Shown here: piece by piece, positions 8,315-16,170 of the stretch
Numbering within the stretch: position 1 is the first letter of the stretch
Layout of the letters: each line of letters opens with the position of its first letter
DNA from: Pedobacter schmidteae
GTDB taxonomy: Bacteria > Bacteroidota > Bacteroidia > Sphingobacteriales > Sphingobacteriaceae
Assembly: GCF_900564155.1 (NCBI RefSeq)
Contig: NZ_LS999839.1
Span: 3,965,097-4,029,096, forward strand
Direction of reading: 5' to 3'
Length of the DNA stretch: 64,000 nucleotides
Notes under the pieces: generated by a model
Told to the model about the DNA's origin: nothing
Seen by the model: only the letters and a program-made list of their open reading frames with translations
Databases searched by the model: none
Position numbers and translations under genes: made by a program

Positions 8315-8998
8315 TTAGGTGGTCTCTTTTCTATTTTGGAGTAAAACCGAAGCAATTGCAAGATCTTCCGGATAGGTGATTTTTATATTTGTCCTTTCTC
8401 CCTCAATCAGATGGATTGTTGCTCCTGTATATTCTACCACAGAAGCATCATCGGTAAATTCATTTCTAAAAGCAGTCTGATAAGCTTTTTTGAGTAGGTC
8501 TACATCAAATGTCTGGGGTGTTTGGATGAGCATTAGTTCCGTCCTGTTTATGGCTTGGCTATCTCCATTTTCCAGTGTTTTTCTGACCGAGTCCGTAGGT
8601 TTGATTCCAACCACACAATTGCTATTGGTCTGTGCAAACTGGTAACTTTTAAGAATCAACTCGGGTGAAATTAAGGGCCTTACCGCATCATGTACGGCTA
8701 CAACGCCTTTTCCTTTAATTGTCTTTAGTCCGTTTTTTACAGAGTGAAACCGCTGTTCGCCACCTTTCAGTACCTGGTGTGGGATGTTGAAATTATAAGT
8801 TGCACAGAGTTCTTCCCAATACTTATGTTGTTCTATATTTAGCACAAGCAAAATTTGCGGTTTTAACTTACACTCATGAAAGGCGCTTATGGTGTGCATT
8901 AAAACAGGCTTTTCATTTAGCAATAAAAACTGCTTGGCAACGGTGCTTTTCATTCTGTTGCCGGATCCGCCAGCCACTATAATAGCGTAGTACTTCAT
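8315..8998 (-). CDS. ispD: 2-C-methyl-D-erythritol 4-phosphate cytidylyltransferase
   Basis: The third step of the MEP isoprenoid pathway: MEP plus CTP gives CDP-methylerythritol. The 227 residues include the nucleotide loop IIVAGGSGNRMKSTVAKQF (6-24), VHDAVRPLI (102-110), and TDDASVVEYTG near the C-terminus; these are the conserved IspD signatures. It is convergent to the small membrane protein gene and lies downstream of queA on the minus strand, with a repeat-bearing 118-base gap between them. Confident; the window implies MEP-pathway isoprenoid synthesis. Confidence 0.95.
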   Translation of the reverse strand: MKYYAIIVAGGSGNRMKSTVAKQFLLLNEKPVLMHTISAFHECKLKPQILLVLNIEQHKYWEELCATYNFNIPHQVLKGGEQRFHSVKNGLKTIKGKGVVAVHDAVRPLISPELILKSYQFAQTNSNCVVGIKPTDSVRKTLENGDSQAINRTELMLIQTPQTFDVDLLKKAYQTAFRNEFTDDASVVEYTGATIHLIEGERTNIKITYPEDLAIASVLLQNRKETT

Positions 8999-9008
8999 CT
9001 GGGAGATT

Positions 9009-9106
9009 TTAGTATTTAGATGTTAGTATTTAGACAGCATGTAGAAAATATCATATTTTCCCGGGGGATTCTTAAATAGAAAACCTTTCTAAATACTAAC
9101 ATCTAA
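9009..9106. repeat. 19-bp perfect inverted repeat with internal direct repeats (ispD-queA gap)
   Basis: TTAGATGTTAGTATTTAGA (9016-9034) has an exact complement at 9088-9106, 53 bases downstream. Within the left side, TTAGTATTTAGA occurs twice (9009-9020 and 9023-9034). Related words continue to about 9122. It fills most of the gap between two minus-strand genes and has no T-tract, so it is not a plain terminator. Confidence 0.7.
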
Positions 9107-9116
9107 CTGCTAATAT

Positions 9117-10166
9117 CTAAATAATTAACATAGCATCTCCGTAGCTATAAAAGCGATATTTTTCTTTCAATGCTACGTCGTAAGCATGTCTTACATAGTC
9201 ATAACCACCAAAAGCACTAACCATCATCAATAAAGTAGATTCGGGTGTATGGAAGTTGGTGATCATAGAGTTGGCTATGCTGAAATCATAAGGAGGGAAG
9301 ATGAACTTACTGGTCCAATCATTGGCGGCTTTTAGTGTTCTTCCTGATGATACTGCCGATTCAATTGCACGCATAGATGTTGTTCCAACCGCACAAACTC
9401 TTTTTTTGCGTTCAATGGCTTTGTTTACAATATCAGCATCTTTCTGCTCAATGATAAATTGCTCGGAATCCATTTTGTGTTTGGTCAGGTCTTCTACCTC
9501 AACTGATCTGAAGGTGCCTAATCCAACGTGCAGGGTCACTTCAGCAAAGTTTATTCCTTTTAATTCCAGACGTTTCATTAACTCACGGCTAAAGTGCAAA
9601 CCTGCAGTAGGAGCGGCAACCGCACCTTCGTGTTTAGCGAAAATAGTTTGGTAACGTTCTTTGTCCTGAGCCGTAGCCTTACGTTTGATATATTTTGGTA
9701 GCGGTGTTTCGCCCAATATTTCAATATTTTTTCTGAACTCCTCGTCTGTTCCATCAAAAAGGAAACGGATGGTACGGCCACGGGAAGTGGTATTGTCAAC
9801 CACCTCAGCAACTAAAAGATCATCGTCGCCGAAATATAATTTATTTCCAACACGGATTTTACGGGCCGGATCAACCAATACATCCCATAAACGAAGTTCT
9901 TTGTTCAGTTCTCTTAACAAAAATACTTCAATTGTAGCACCTGTTTTTTCCTTGTTGCCATATAAACGGGCAGGGAAAACTTTAGTGTTGTTGAGGATCA
10001 TCACATCCTGATCATCGAAATAATCTAAAACATCTTTAAATATTTTATGTTCAATTTTGCCACTATCCTTATGTAAAACCATTAAACGGGCCTCGTCTCT
10101 TTGCTCCGAAGGATTATTGGCAACCAGTGATTCTGGTAAATTAAACTTAAATTGAGATAACTTCAT
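9117..10166 (-). CDS. queA: S-adenosylmethionine:tRNA ribosyltransferase-isomerase
   Basis: QueA transfers and isomerises the ribosyl part of SAM onto 7-aminomethyl-7-deazaguanine in tRNA, giving epoxyqueuosine. The 349 residues match the family length (340-360). Conserved segments are FNLPESLVANNP near the start, NNTKVFPARLYG, AAPTAGLHFS, VTLHVGLGTFRSV, GTTSMRAIES and TNFHTPESTLLMMVSAFGG. It is the first minus-strand gene before ispD. Confident. Confidence 0.96.
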   Translation of the reverse strand: MKLSQFKFNLPESLVANNPSEQRDEARLMVLHKDSGKIEHKIFKDVLDYFDDQDVMILNNTKVFPARLYGNKEKTGATIEVFLLRELNKELRLWDVLVDPARKIRVGNKLYFGDDDLLVAEVVDNTTSRGRTIRFLFDGTDEEFRKNIEILGETPLPKYIKRKATAQDKERYQTIFAKHEGAVAAPTAGLHFSRELMKRLELKGINFAEVTLHVGLGTFRSVEVEDLTKHKMDSEQFIIEQKDADIVNKAIERKKRVCAVGTTSMRAIESAVSSGRTLKAANDWTSKFIFPPYDFSIANSMITNFHTPESTLLMMVSAFGGYDYVRHAYDVALKEKYRFYSYGDAMLII

Positions 10167-10313
10167 ATGTTTTTGATCTAATATTTAAGGGCGCAAATTT
10201 ATGAAATATATCTTGATAAGTATAGAATTTATTTTATGGTCTTCAGATTTACTACAGAATTCGTTTTTAGATTTATCATAAAAAAAAGTTAAATTTAAGA
10301 TAAAAAAAAGCGC

Positions 10314-11015
10314 ATGAAAAAACTCTACATTACATTTCTGACTGTCGGTATGCTAGCTTTGGTGGCGGCATGTACCAAAGACACAACAAGTACTGATACC
10401 GAACTGAGTTACAGTTTTAACGCCATTAACCTAAATGCTTCGCTAAACTCGAATGCAGCTTTGAGTGGTGCTGTTGTAGCTGCAGGTACAAATGGCAGTA
10501 TAAACTGGACAAAGGCAGGTATCAACATTTCAAAAATTGAATTTAGTGCCACCAAGGGTGGTAGTGCCGTCTCTCTGGAATCGAAAAATTTGTTTGCGAA
10601 TGCCTTGAAACCGGATTCTTTGACCGGTAAGCTTTTTCTGACTTCGGGTGTTTATGAGAGAAATGAATTTAAAATCAGCCTCAGTGAGTCGGCCACTAAT
10701 CCACCGGTTATACTTGCGGGCACTTATATCGAAGCGTCGGGGACTAAAATTCCTGTTATCGTTCAGGTAAATATTACGCAGTTGATTAAGCTGGAGGCAC
10801 CAAGAATTGAAATTGCCCAAGGTAAATACCTGGCAAAGGTTACCATGGAACTAAATGGATTGGTTAAGGGACTAACAGCAAGCGATTTTGGGCAAACTAC
10901 GCGTACGGCACCTAATAATACCATTTTGGTAACGAGTTCAACAAATAGAGCACTTTTTGAAAAGTTGCTTTTGAAATTGCCTTCTGTTTTAAGCGTTAGC
11001 ATCGTCAAGCAATAA
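10314..11015 (+). CDS. Predicted lipoprotein, function unknown
   Basis: A 233-residue protein with a lipoprotein signal (lipobox VAAC, Cys20). The mature part is rich in Ser, Thr, Asn, Ala and beta-strand-like segments, with AINLNASLNSNAALSGAVVA and LFLTSGVYERNEFKISL. It looks like a secreted beta-sandwich of the type annotated as hypothetical lipoproteins in Pedobacter; I recognise no domain with certainty. It lies 94 bases upstream of the permease gene with an operator-like palindrome between, so co-transcription is uncertain. Confidence 0.75.
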   Translation: MKKLYITFLTVGMLALVAACTKDTTSTDTELSYSFNAINLNASLNSNAALSGAVVAAGTNGSINWTKAGINISKIEFSATKGGSAVSLESKNLFANALKPDSLTGKLFLTSGVYERNEFKISLSESATNPPVILAGTYIEASGTKIPVIVQVNITQLIKLEAPRIEIAQGKYLAKVTMELNGLVKGLTASDFGQTTRTAPNNTILVTSSTNRALFEKLLLKLPSVLSVSIVKQ

Positions 11016-11052
11016 GTTTTTGGCTCCGATTTTGGGCATGATGTAATTTTTA

Positions 11053-11064
11053 CAGTTTAAACTG
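11053..11064. promoter_or_regulatory. Palindromic candidate operator upstream of the permease gene
   Basis: CAGTTTAAACTG is a perfect 12-base palindrome. A related pair, TTACAGTTT (11050-11058) and AAACTGTAA (11099-11107), brackets a candidate -7 box TAGTTTTG (11087-11094). The arrangement suggests a regulator binding around the promoter of the permease gene at 11110. Confidence 0.4.
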
Positions 11065-11086
11065 AAATTACTGTAACCTTTTTGGG

Positions 11087-11094
11087 TAGTTTTG
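11087..11094 (+). promoter_or_regulatory. Candidate -7 box of the permease gene
   Basis: TAGTTTTG fits TAnnTTTG and lies 15 bases before the start codon at 11110. No good -33 TTTG was found, so it may depend on an activator at the nearby palindrome. Confidence 0.4.
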
Positions 11095-11109
11095 GTCTAA
11101 ACTGTAATT

Positions 11110-12351
11110 ATGATTATTTTCAGACTAATCGGAGAAAGTTTCAGGTTCGCTGCCGACGCATTGCGCCAAAACAAATTAAGGACCATGCTTTCCTTACTGG
11201 GAATCACCATTGGTATCTTTGCCATCATATTCGTGTTTTCAGCATCGGATACCTTTAGGGCCAAACTTCAGGCGAGTATTGATAAACTGGGGTCAAAAAC
11301 CATTTTTGTACAGAAATGGCCATGGGGCGGATTTGGTGACTATCCATGGTGGAAATATGTAAACAGGCCCGAACCATCTTTGAGAGATTATATGGCGCTT
11401 AAAGAGCGATTGGAGCATGCCGAAGGAGTTTCTTATGAAATTTATGCTGATAGTCGCACTGTAAAATATCGTAGTAATTCTGTTGAGGGGGCGGGATTGA
11501 AAGCGGCTTCTCAGGATTTTAATAAAACATGGACCATCGATTTTCAGGAAGGTCGCTATTTTACTGAAAATGAAGGACGGTCGGGTTCCCCCGTAATTAT
11601 TTTAGGCGCCGATATTGCGGATGGCCTGTTTAACGGCGAACCTGCTATTGGGAAAAAAGTTGTGGCTATGGGGCGCAGACTTACCGTAGTAGGGGTGTTC
11701 AAAAAGGAGGGGGAAGATATGCTGGGGATGTCGCAGGATAAAAATATCCTCATCCCACTTAATTTTGCAAAGGGTTTGTTTGATGTTGAAAATGGAAGAT
11801 ACGACCCAACCATTACCGTTAGGGGGAAAGAGTATATCGCTTTAGATGAAATAGAAAGCGAAATAAAAGGTGCGATGCGAGCCATTCATAAAATTAAGCC
11901 TGGGGCTGAAGATGATTTTGCTTTGAATAAAAGTACGATTGCCTCCAATCAGCTGGATCAGATGTTCGGTATCGTAAATATAGCCGGTTGGGTAATAGGT
12001 GGCTTTTCTATCCTGGTAGGGGGCTTTGGTATAGCGAATATCATGTTTGTATCAGTAAAAGAAAGAACCAATATTATAGGTATCCAGAAATCCCTGGGCG
12101 CTAAGAATTATTTTATCCTTTTACAGTTTTTATTTGAAGCTGTTGCTTTGTGTTTGCTGGGAGGCTTACTGGGGCTGCTGCTGGTTTATATTGGAACCTT
12201 GATTTTAGGCGCGGTTGGCTTTGAGATGGTACTGTTTATGAAAAATATTATGCTGGGTATTGGGGTGTCGTTCCTGATTGGCACCATATCGGGGTTCTGG
12301 CCGGCTTATTCAGCGTCGAGGTTGGATCCTGTTGAAGCGATTCGCTCCTAA
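11110..12351 (+). CDS. ABC transporter permease, MacB/FtsX type
   Basis: A 413-residue inner-membrane permease. It has an N-terminal helix (LRTMLSLLGITIGIFAIIFV, about 23-42), a periplasmic MacB_PCD domain (about 45-270) and three C-terminal helices of the FtsX domain, including IGIQKSLGAKNYFILLQFLFEA and the closing WPAYSASRLDPVEAIRS. This is the architecture of type VII ABC transporters such as MacB or LolCE. There is no ATPase in the operon; the ATPase at 6269-7078 is the nearest candidate partner. Substrate unknown: could be macrolide, lipoprotein or peptide related. Confidence 0.92.
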   Translation: MIIFRLIGESFRFAADALRQNKLRTMLSLLGITIGIFAIIFVFSASDTFRAKLQASIDKLGSKTIFVQKWPWGGFGDYPWWKYVNRPEPSLRDYMALKERLEHAEGVSYEIYADSRTVKYRSNSVEGAGLKAASQDFNKTWTIDFQEGRYFTENEGRSGSPVIILGADIADGLFNGEPAIGKKVVAMGRRLTVVGVFKKEGEDMLGMSQDKNILIPLNFAKGLFDVENGRYDPTITVRGKEYIALDEIESEIKGAMRAIHKIKPGAEDDFALNKSTIASNQLDQMFGIVNIAGWVIGGFSILVGGFGIANIMFVSVKERTNIIGIQKSLGAKNYFILLQFLFEAVALCLLGGLLGLLLVYIGTLILGAVGFEMVLFMKNIMLGIGVSFLIGTISGFWPAYSASRLDPVEAIRS

Positions 12352-12368
12352 TATGACTTCCCTTCGGG

Positions 12369-12466
12369 CTAAAAAAAAGAAGCGTGACTATTCGAAAGCT
12401 GGAACCTTTTGCGCTGAAGAAGCGCAAAAATTCCTATGCTTTCTCTTAGCAAGCTTCTTTTTTTAG
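12369..12466. repeat. 98-base extended imperfect hairpin downstream of the permease
   Basis: The outer arms (12369-12383 and 12453-12466: CTAAAAAAA-GAAGC against GCTTC-TTTTTTTAG) enclose GAAAGC/GCTTTC, GGAA/TTCC, and an inner 9-base stem TTTTGCGCT (12407-12415) / AGCGCAAAA (12421-12429). It can fold as one long stem with bulges. The final seven T make it a plausible terminator for the permease gene. It is unusually long for a terminator and resembles a small palindromic mobile or REP-like element. Confidence 0.7.
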
Positions 12467-12495
12467 AATGACGGATCAGCATAAAGTCGCTAGTT

Positions 12496-12532
<37 letters not shown>

Positions 12533-12590
12533 CGGTTGGTTGATGAATTGGGGGCGTAAGCTGATAAATGGAGTGTGTGTTGTGGGGTGG

Positions 12591-13142
12591 TTAGAATAGA
12601 CAACCTGCCGGGACTTCCGAATGGCTTTTCTCGAATTTTAAGAGCCATTTCTTTTTATCGATACCACCGGCATATCCGGTCATACTTCCGTTGCTGCCAA
12701 TTACACGGTGACAGGGTATAATGATAGCAAGCCTGTTGCGCCCGTTGGTAGAGGCAATGGCACGAATGGCTTTGGGGTTTTTCATCATTTCAGCCTGTTC
12801 TTTATAGGAGCAGGTTGTACCATAAGGAATTTCTTGCAGGGTCTTCCATACAGATTGGGTGAAGTCGTTGCCGGGAGTGTGCAGGGGTACATTAAAGACT
12901 TTTCGTTTTGCATCAAAATATTCGGTAAGCTCTTTTTCCACCTGGTCCAGATGGGTATTTCTTCCTGGTACCATTTCGGCGTTTAACAGTCTTTTAAGCT
13001 CCGAGAATTCCTTTTCTAACCTGATGCGGTCGTTAAACTCCAGCAGGCATACGCCCTGCGATGTGGCGCCTGCAAGCATTGGCCCCAAAGGGGTCGAAAA
13101 TTCAGTCATGAGGATGACCGATGTGTTGTTGCTTGTTTCCAT
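12591..13142 (-). CDS. ogt: Methylated-DNA--protein-cysteine methyltransferase
   Basis: A suicide DNA-repair protein that removes O6-alkyl groups from guanine. The 183 residues contain the active-site motif IPCHRVIGSNG with the acceptor Cys, the preceding helix-turn-helix segment AIASTNGRNRLA, and the C-terminal GYAGGIDKKKWLL. The N-terminal part (FSTPLGPMLAG...GVCLLEF) matches Ogt/MGMT and there is no Ada zinc domain. A single gene, flanked on both sides by repeat-bearing gaps. Confident. Confidence 0.95.
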   Translation of the reverse strand: METSNNTSVILMTEFSTPLGPMLAGATSQGVCLLEFNDRIRLEKEFSELKRLLNAEMVPGRNTHLDQVEKELTEYFDAKRKVFNVPLHTPGNDFTQSVWKTLQEIPYGTTCSYKEQAEMMKNPKAIRAIASTNGRNRLAIIIPCHRVIGSNGSMTGYAGGIDKKKWLLKFEKSHSEVPAGCLF

Positions 13143-13423
13143 TAGGCTTGCGATTTGATACTCAAAATTAAGTTATTCCCTGGTATTTTTATATCCGATT
13201 CTTGCTGATTTAAAATAGATATACAAAATGAGGCGCATAAAAACAGTCGTCATTCTGAGCGTTAAGCGAGGAGTCTCTTGAATGAAGGACATTCGGCAGG
13301 ACGCTATCACATAGTGTGAGATAGATAGTATAAAAACGGGGTTGTACCATTGTGATAGAACCCCGTTTGTTTATAAGCTCCATTAGGAGTTTAAAGGTAT
13401 ATTCTTTTTGTCCTCAAGAACGC
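13143..13423. other. Intergenic region between ogt and the aminotransferase
   Basis: 281 bases without a gene. It holds a sequence beginning CGTCATTCTGAGCG (13248), a type of intergenic word common in Bacteroidota genomes, the small dyad TCACA-TAG-TGTGA (near 13308-13320), and the minus-strand terminator at 13334-13368. I see nothing that codes for protein. Confidence 0.55.
13334..13368 (-). terminator. Rho-independent terminator of the aminotransferase gene
   Basis: AAACGGGGTT (13334-13343) and AACCCCGTTT (13359-13368) form a perfect 10-bp stem with a 15-base loop. On the minus strand it is followed by a run of T. It lies 56 bases past the aminotransferase stop. Confidence 0.88.
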
Positions 13424-14617
13424 TTAGCCTAATTTAGCCAGTGCATCTTTGATTCTTGATACAGCTTTTTTCAATTGCTCTTCTGATGCAGCATAAGAAA
13501 GACGGATACAGTCTTCATTACCAAATGCTTCGCCGGTAACAGTCGACACATGAGCTTCATTTAACAGGTATAAGCTCAGGTCTTCGGCAGTGTTGATCAC
13601 TACATCGCCATTACTTTTACCAAAATAAGCTTTTACTTCAGGGAAGAAGTAGAACGCTCCATCAGGAAGGTTTACTTTTAAGCCCGGAATTTCTGATAAC
13701 AAAGCGTAAACAATGTCTCTGCGTTTTTTGAATTCGCTTACCATTTTATTTACAGATTCTAATCCACCCTGATAAGCAGTTAGTGAAGCGCGTTGTGCGA
13801 TAGAACAGGTACCTGAGGTAATTTGTCCCTGCAATTTGTCACATGCATTCGCTATTTCTTTATTGGCAGCCATATAGCCCGATCTCCAACCTGTCATGGC
13901 GTAAGATTTAGAGAAGCCATTGATCAGGATAACCCTGTCTTTTATGGAATCAAATTCGGCTATTGAAGCATGTTTACCAACAAAATTGATGTGCTCGTAA
14001 ATCTCATCAGAAATAATGTAGATGTTAGGGTGTTTTTCAAATACGGCAACTAAATCAGCCAGTTCTTCCTTGCTATATACAGATCCTGTAGGATTGCATG
14101 GAGAAGAGAACATGAACAATTTTGTTTTTGGTGTTATGGCAGCTTCAAGCTCTGCACCTGTTATTTTAAAGTTGTTCTCTACAGTAGCATTGATGAAAAC
14201 ACTTTCACCCTCGGCCAGCTTAATCATTTCCGAATAAGAAACCCAATAAGGAGTAGGTACAATAACCTCATCTCCTGGATCAACCAGACACATTACTGCA
14301 TTGGCCAAAGACTGCTTAGCTCCCGTTGAAACAACGATCTGATCAAAGTTATAGGTTAATCCATTTTCTCTCAATAATTTTTCTGCAATCGCTTTACGCA
14401 GTTCAGGATAACCTGAAACCGGGCTGTAATAAGAAAAGTTATCGTCGATAGCCTTCTTTGCGCCCTCCTTGACAAAATCGGGTGTGAAAAAGTCCGGCTC
14501 ACCAAAGCTTAAATTGATAACGTCTATCCCTTTTGCAGACAGCTCTCTGCCTAACTTCGCCATTTTAATGGTTTGCGACTCAGATAGGTTGTTGATTCTT
14601 TTTGATAAAAATGTCAT
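13424..14617 (-). CDS. Pyridoxal-phosphate aminotransferase, aspartate aminotransferase type
   Basis: A class I fold type I aminotransferase. From Met at 14617 it is 397 residues, the usual length; the frame extends to another start at 14659, but the extra 14 residues (MLLHKIIFACALII) are hydrophobic and unlike the family, and a -7 box lies at 14657-14664. Visible motifs are SLSFGEPDF-like INLSFGEPDF, SPCNPTGSVY, DEIYEHINF, and the PLP-lysine motif NGFSKSYAMTGWRSGY. Aspartate is the likely substrate; other amino acids are possible. Confidence 0.93.
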   Translation of the reverse strand: MTFLSKRINNLSESQTIKMAKLGRELSAKGIDVINLSFGEPDFFTPDFVKEGAKKAIDDNFSYYSPVSGYPELRKAIAEKLLRENGLTYNFDQIVVSTGAKQSLANAVMCLVDPGDEVIVPTPYWVSYSEMIKLAEGESVFINATVENNFKITGAELEAAITPKTKLFMFSSPCNPTGSVYSKEELADLVAVFEKHPNIYIISDEIYEHINFVGKHASIAEFDSIKDRVILINGFSKSYAMTGWRSGYMAANKEIANACDKLQGQITSGTCSIAQRASLTAYQGGLESVNKMVSEFKKRRDIVYALLSEIPGLKVNLPDGAFYFFPEVKAYFGKSNGDVVINTAEDLSLYLLNEAHVSTVTGEAFGNEDCIRLSYAASEEQLKKAVSRIKDALAKLG

Positions 14618-14656
14618 AATGATTAATGCGCAAGCAAATATTATTTTGTGAAGTAG

Positions 14657-14664
14657 CAAATATA
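14657..14664 (-). promoter_or_regulatory. Candidate -7 box of the aminotransferase gene
   Basis: On the minus strand TATATTTG matches TAnnTTTG. Transcription would begin near 14651, upstream of the ATG at 14617 but downstream of the alternative start at 14659. This supports the shorter protein. Confidence 0.55.
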
Positions 14665-14726
14665 GAAACCTAAGCGAATTATAGACTAAAAAAAATACTT
14701 TTTATCGTAAATTCATACCTAAACTG

Positions 14727-14734
14727 TATTTTTG
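14727..14734 (+). promoter_or_regulatory. Candidate -7 box of the CDF-nudix-bioA operon
   Basis: TATTTTTG fits TAnnTTTG. Its last three bases are the TTG that would be the first possible start of the CDF gene (14732). If this is the promoter, the real start is the TTG at 14753. Confidence 0.45.
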
Positions 14735-15733
14735 GCTGCTAAACTCAGCAATTTGCAACCTAAGAAAAAAGCCATATTAATTGCGTTGTGCGTAAGCACC
14801 GTACTGATGCTGGCCAAATTTGTAGCCTATTTTATTACTCATTCCAACGCTATTCTGACTGATGCTGCCGAAAGTATTGTGAATGTAATAGCCAGTAGCT
14901 TTGCTTTTTATAGCATTTACCTCACTACTTTGCCCAAGGATGAAAACCATCCTTATGGCCACGGAAAAGTTGAGTTTTTTTCTGCTTTTATTGAAGGCGT
15001 ATTGATTGCGGTTGCGGGAGTAATTATTGTCTTTAAATCAGGATATGATCTTATTTATCCTAAACAAATTGTACAGCTTTTTGAAGGTGCATCGATTATT
15101 GGGGCAACTGGGGTAGTAAACCTTGTTTTGGGCTATTATTTAATCAACACTGGAAAAAAGCAAAAATCCATTACTCTTGAAGCGGATGGAAAACATTTGC
15201 TGACAGATGCCATTACGAGTGCAGGGCTGGTTTTAGGCATTTTGCTGATTAAACTGACCGGGATTTTCTGGCTGGATGGTGTGATTTCAATTTTATTAGG
15301 TCTATATATCATTTATAACGGTTATAAGTTGACCCGCCGATCGGTAGGTGGGCTAATGGATGAAAGTAATGTAGAACTGGTAGAGGGTATTATCCGGATT
15401 TTGCAGGACAATAGAAAAGATCCATGGATAGATGTTCACAATTTGCGGGCACAACAATATGGTGCCGATTTGCATATTGATTGTCATATCACCCTTCCTT
15501 ATTATTTTGACCTGAACCGCGTACATCAGGAGATATCGGCAATTGACAAACTGATTAATGGGAATGCCGATCGTAAAACCGAACTTTTTATACATGCGGA
15601 TCCTTGTCTGCCTGCTTGCTGTAATTATTGCAGGATGAAGGAATGTCCCGTAAGGCAAGAGGCTTTCCGCGGCGAGATTAGGTGGGATATTGAGAATGCA
15701 ACCAAAAACCAAAAACATTTTGACCAACAATGA
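14732..15733 (+). CDS. Cation diffusion facilitator (CDF) metal exporter
   Basis: A 333-residue inner-membrane proton-coupled exporter of divalent metals. It shows six hydrophobic segments, the TM2 metal residue in ILTDAAES (Asp44), HPYGHGK (73-79), and the TM5 HxxxD site (His155, Asp159). The cytoplasmic domain ends in an unusual cluster of five cysteines (C292, C296, C297, C300, C305). There is no ATG start; the TTG at 14732 sits in a promoter-like box, so TTG 14753 (after residue 7) may be the true start. Its end overlaps the Nudix gene by four bases. Zn or Fe/Mn are possible substrates. Confidence 0.9.
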   Translation: MAAKLSNLQPKKKAILIALCVSTVLMLAKFVAYFITHSNAILTDAAESIVNVIASSFAFYSIYLTTLPKDENHPYGHGKVEFFSAFIEGVLIAVAGVIIVFKSGYDLIYPKQIVQLFEGASIIGATGVVNLVLGYYLINTGKKQKSITLEADGKHLLTDAITSAGLVLGILLIKLTGIFWLDGVISILLGLYIIYNGYKLTRRSVGGLMDESNVELVEGIIRILQDNRKDPWIDVHNLRAQQYGADLHIDCHITLPYYFDLNRVHQEISAIDKLINGNADRKTELFIHADPCLPACCNYCRMKECPVRQEAFRGEIRWDIENATKNQKHFDQQ

Positions 15734-16170
15734 GCTATTTTAACGTTAGGGTATACGGACTGTTAATTAATGAAAATAATGAAGTACTGGTAAGCGATGA
15801 GCAGTCGGGCGAGCGGATCTTTAGTAAGTTCCCTGGTGGCGGACTTGAACTGGGAGAGGGGCTTATTGATGCATTAAAGCGTGAATTTGTGGAAGAATGT
15901 GAGGCCGAAATTGAAGTGCTTGGTCACCTGTATACGACGGATTTTTATGAACAGTCTTCTTTTAACGATAGTCAGATATTGAGCATATATTATTTGGTAA
16001 AGGCAATTGGCCCCCTAATGCTTAACTTTAAAACAAAACCTTTTGATTTTGAAGCCGGTGCTTTGCAGTCCTTCAGGTGGATTGCACTTGACGCCTTGAA
16101 ATTGGAAGATGTAACCTTTAAAACCGATAAGACCGCTGTAGAATTGTTACTGAAACAATACGATTTATGA
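15730..16170 (+). CDS. Nudix hydrolase
   Basis: A 146-residue enzyme hydrolysing nucleoside diphosphates linked to another moiety. The Nudix box is at 37-59 (G37...E43...REFVEE, 51-56); the usual Gly before the last hydrophobic residue is Glu58, a minor deviation. It overlaps the CDF gene upstream and bioA downstream by four bases each, so the three are translated as a coupled unit. Substrate not predictable from sequence. Confidence 0.92.
   Translation: MSYFNVRVYGLLINENNEVLVSDEQSGERIFSKFPGGGLELGEGLIDALKREFVEECEAEIEVLGHLYTTDFYEQSSFNDSQILSIYYLVKAIGPLMLNFKTKPFDFEAGALQSFRWIALDALKLEDVTFKTDKTAVELLLKQYDL

Noticed and set aside
13424..14659. Longer aminotransferase starting at 14659
   Set aside because: The extra 14 residues are not part of the family and lie upstream of the likely transcription start.
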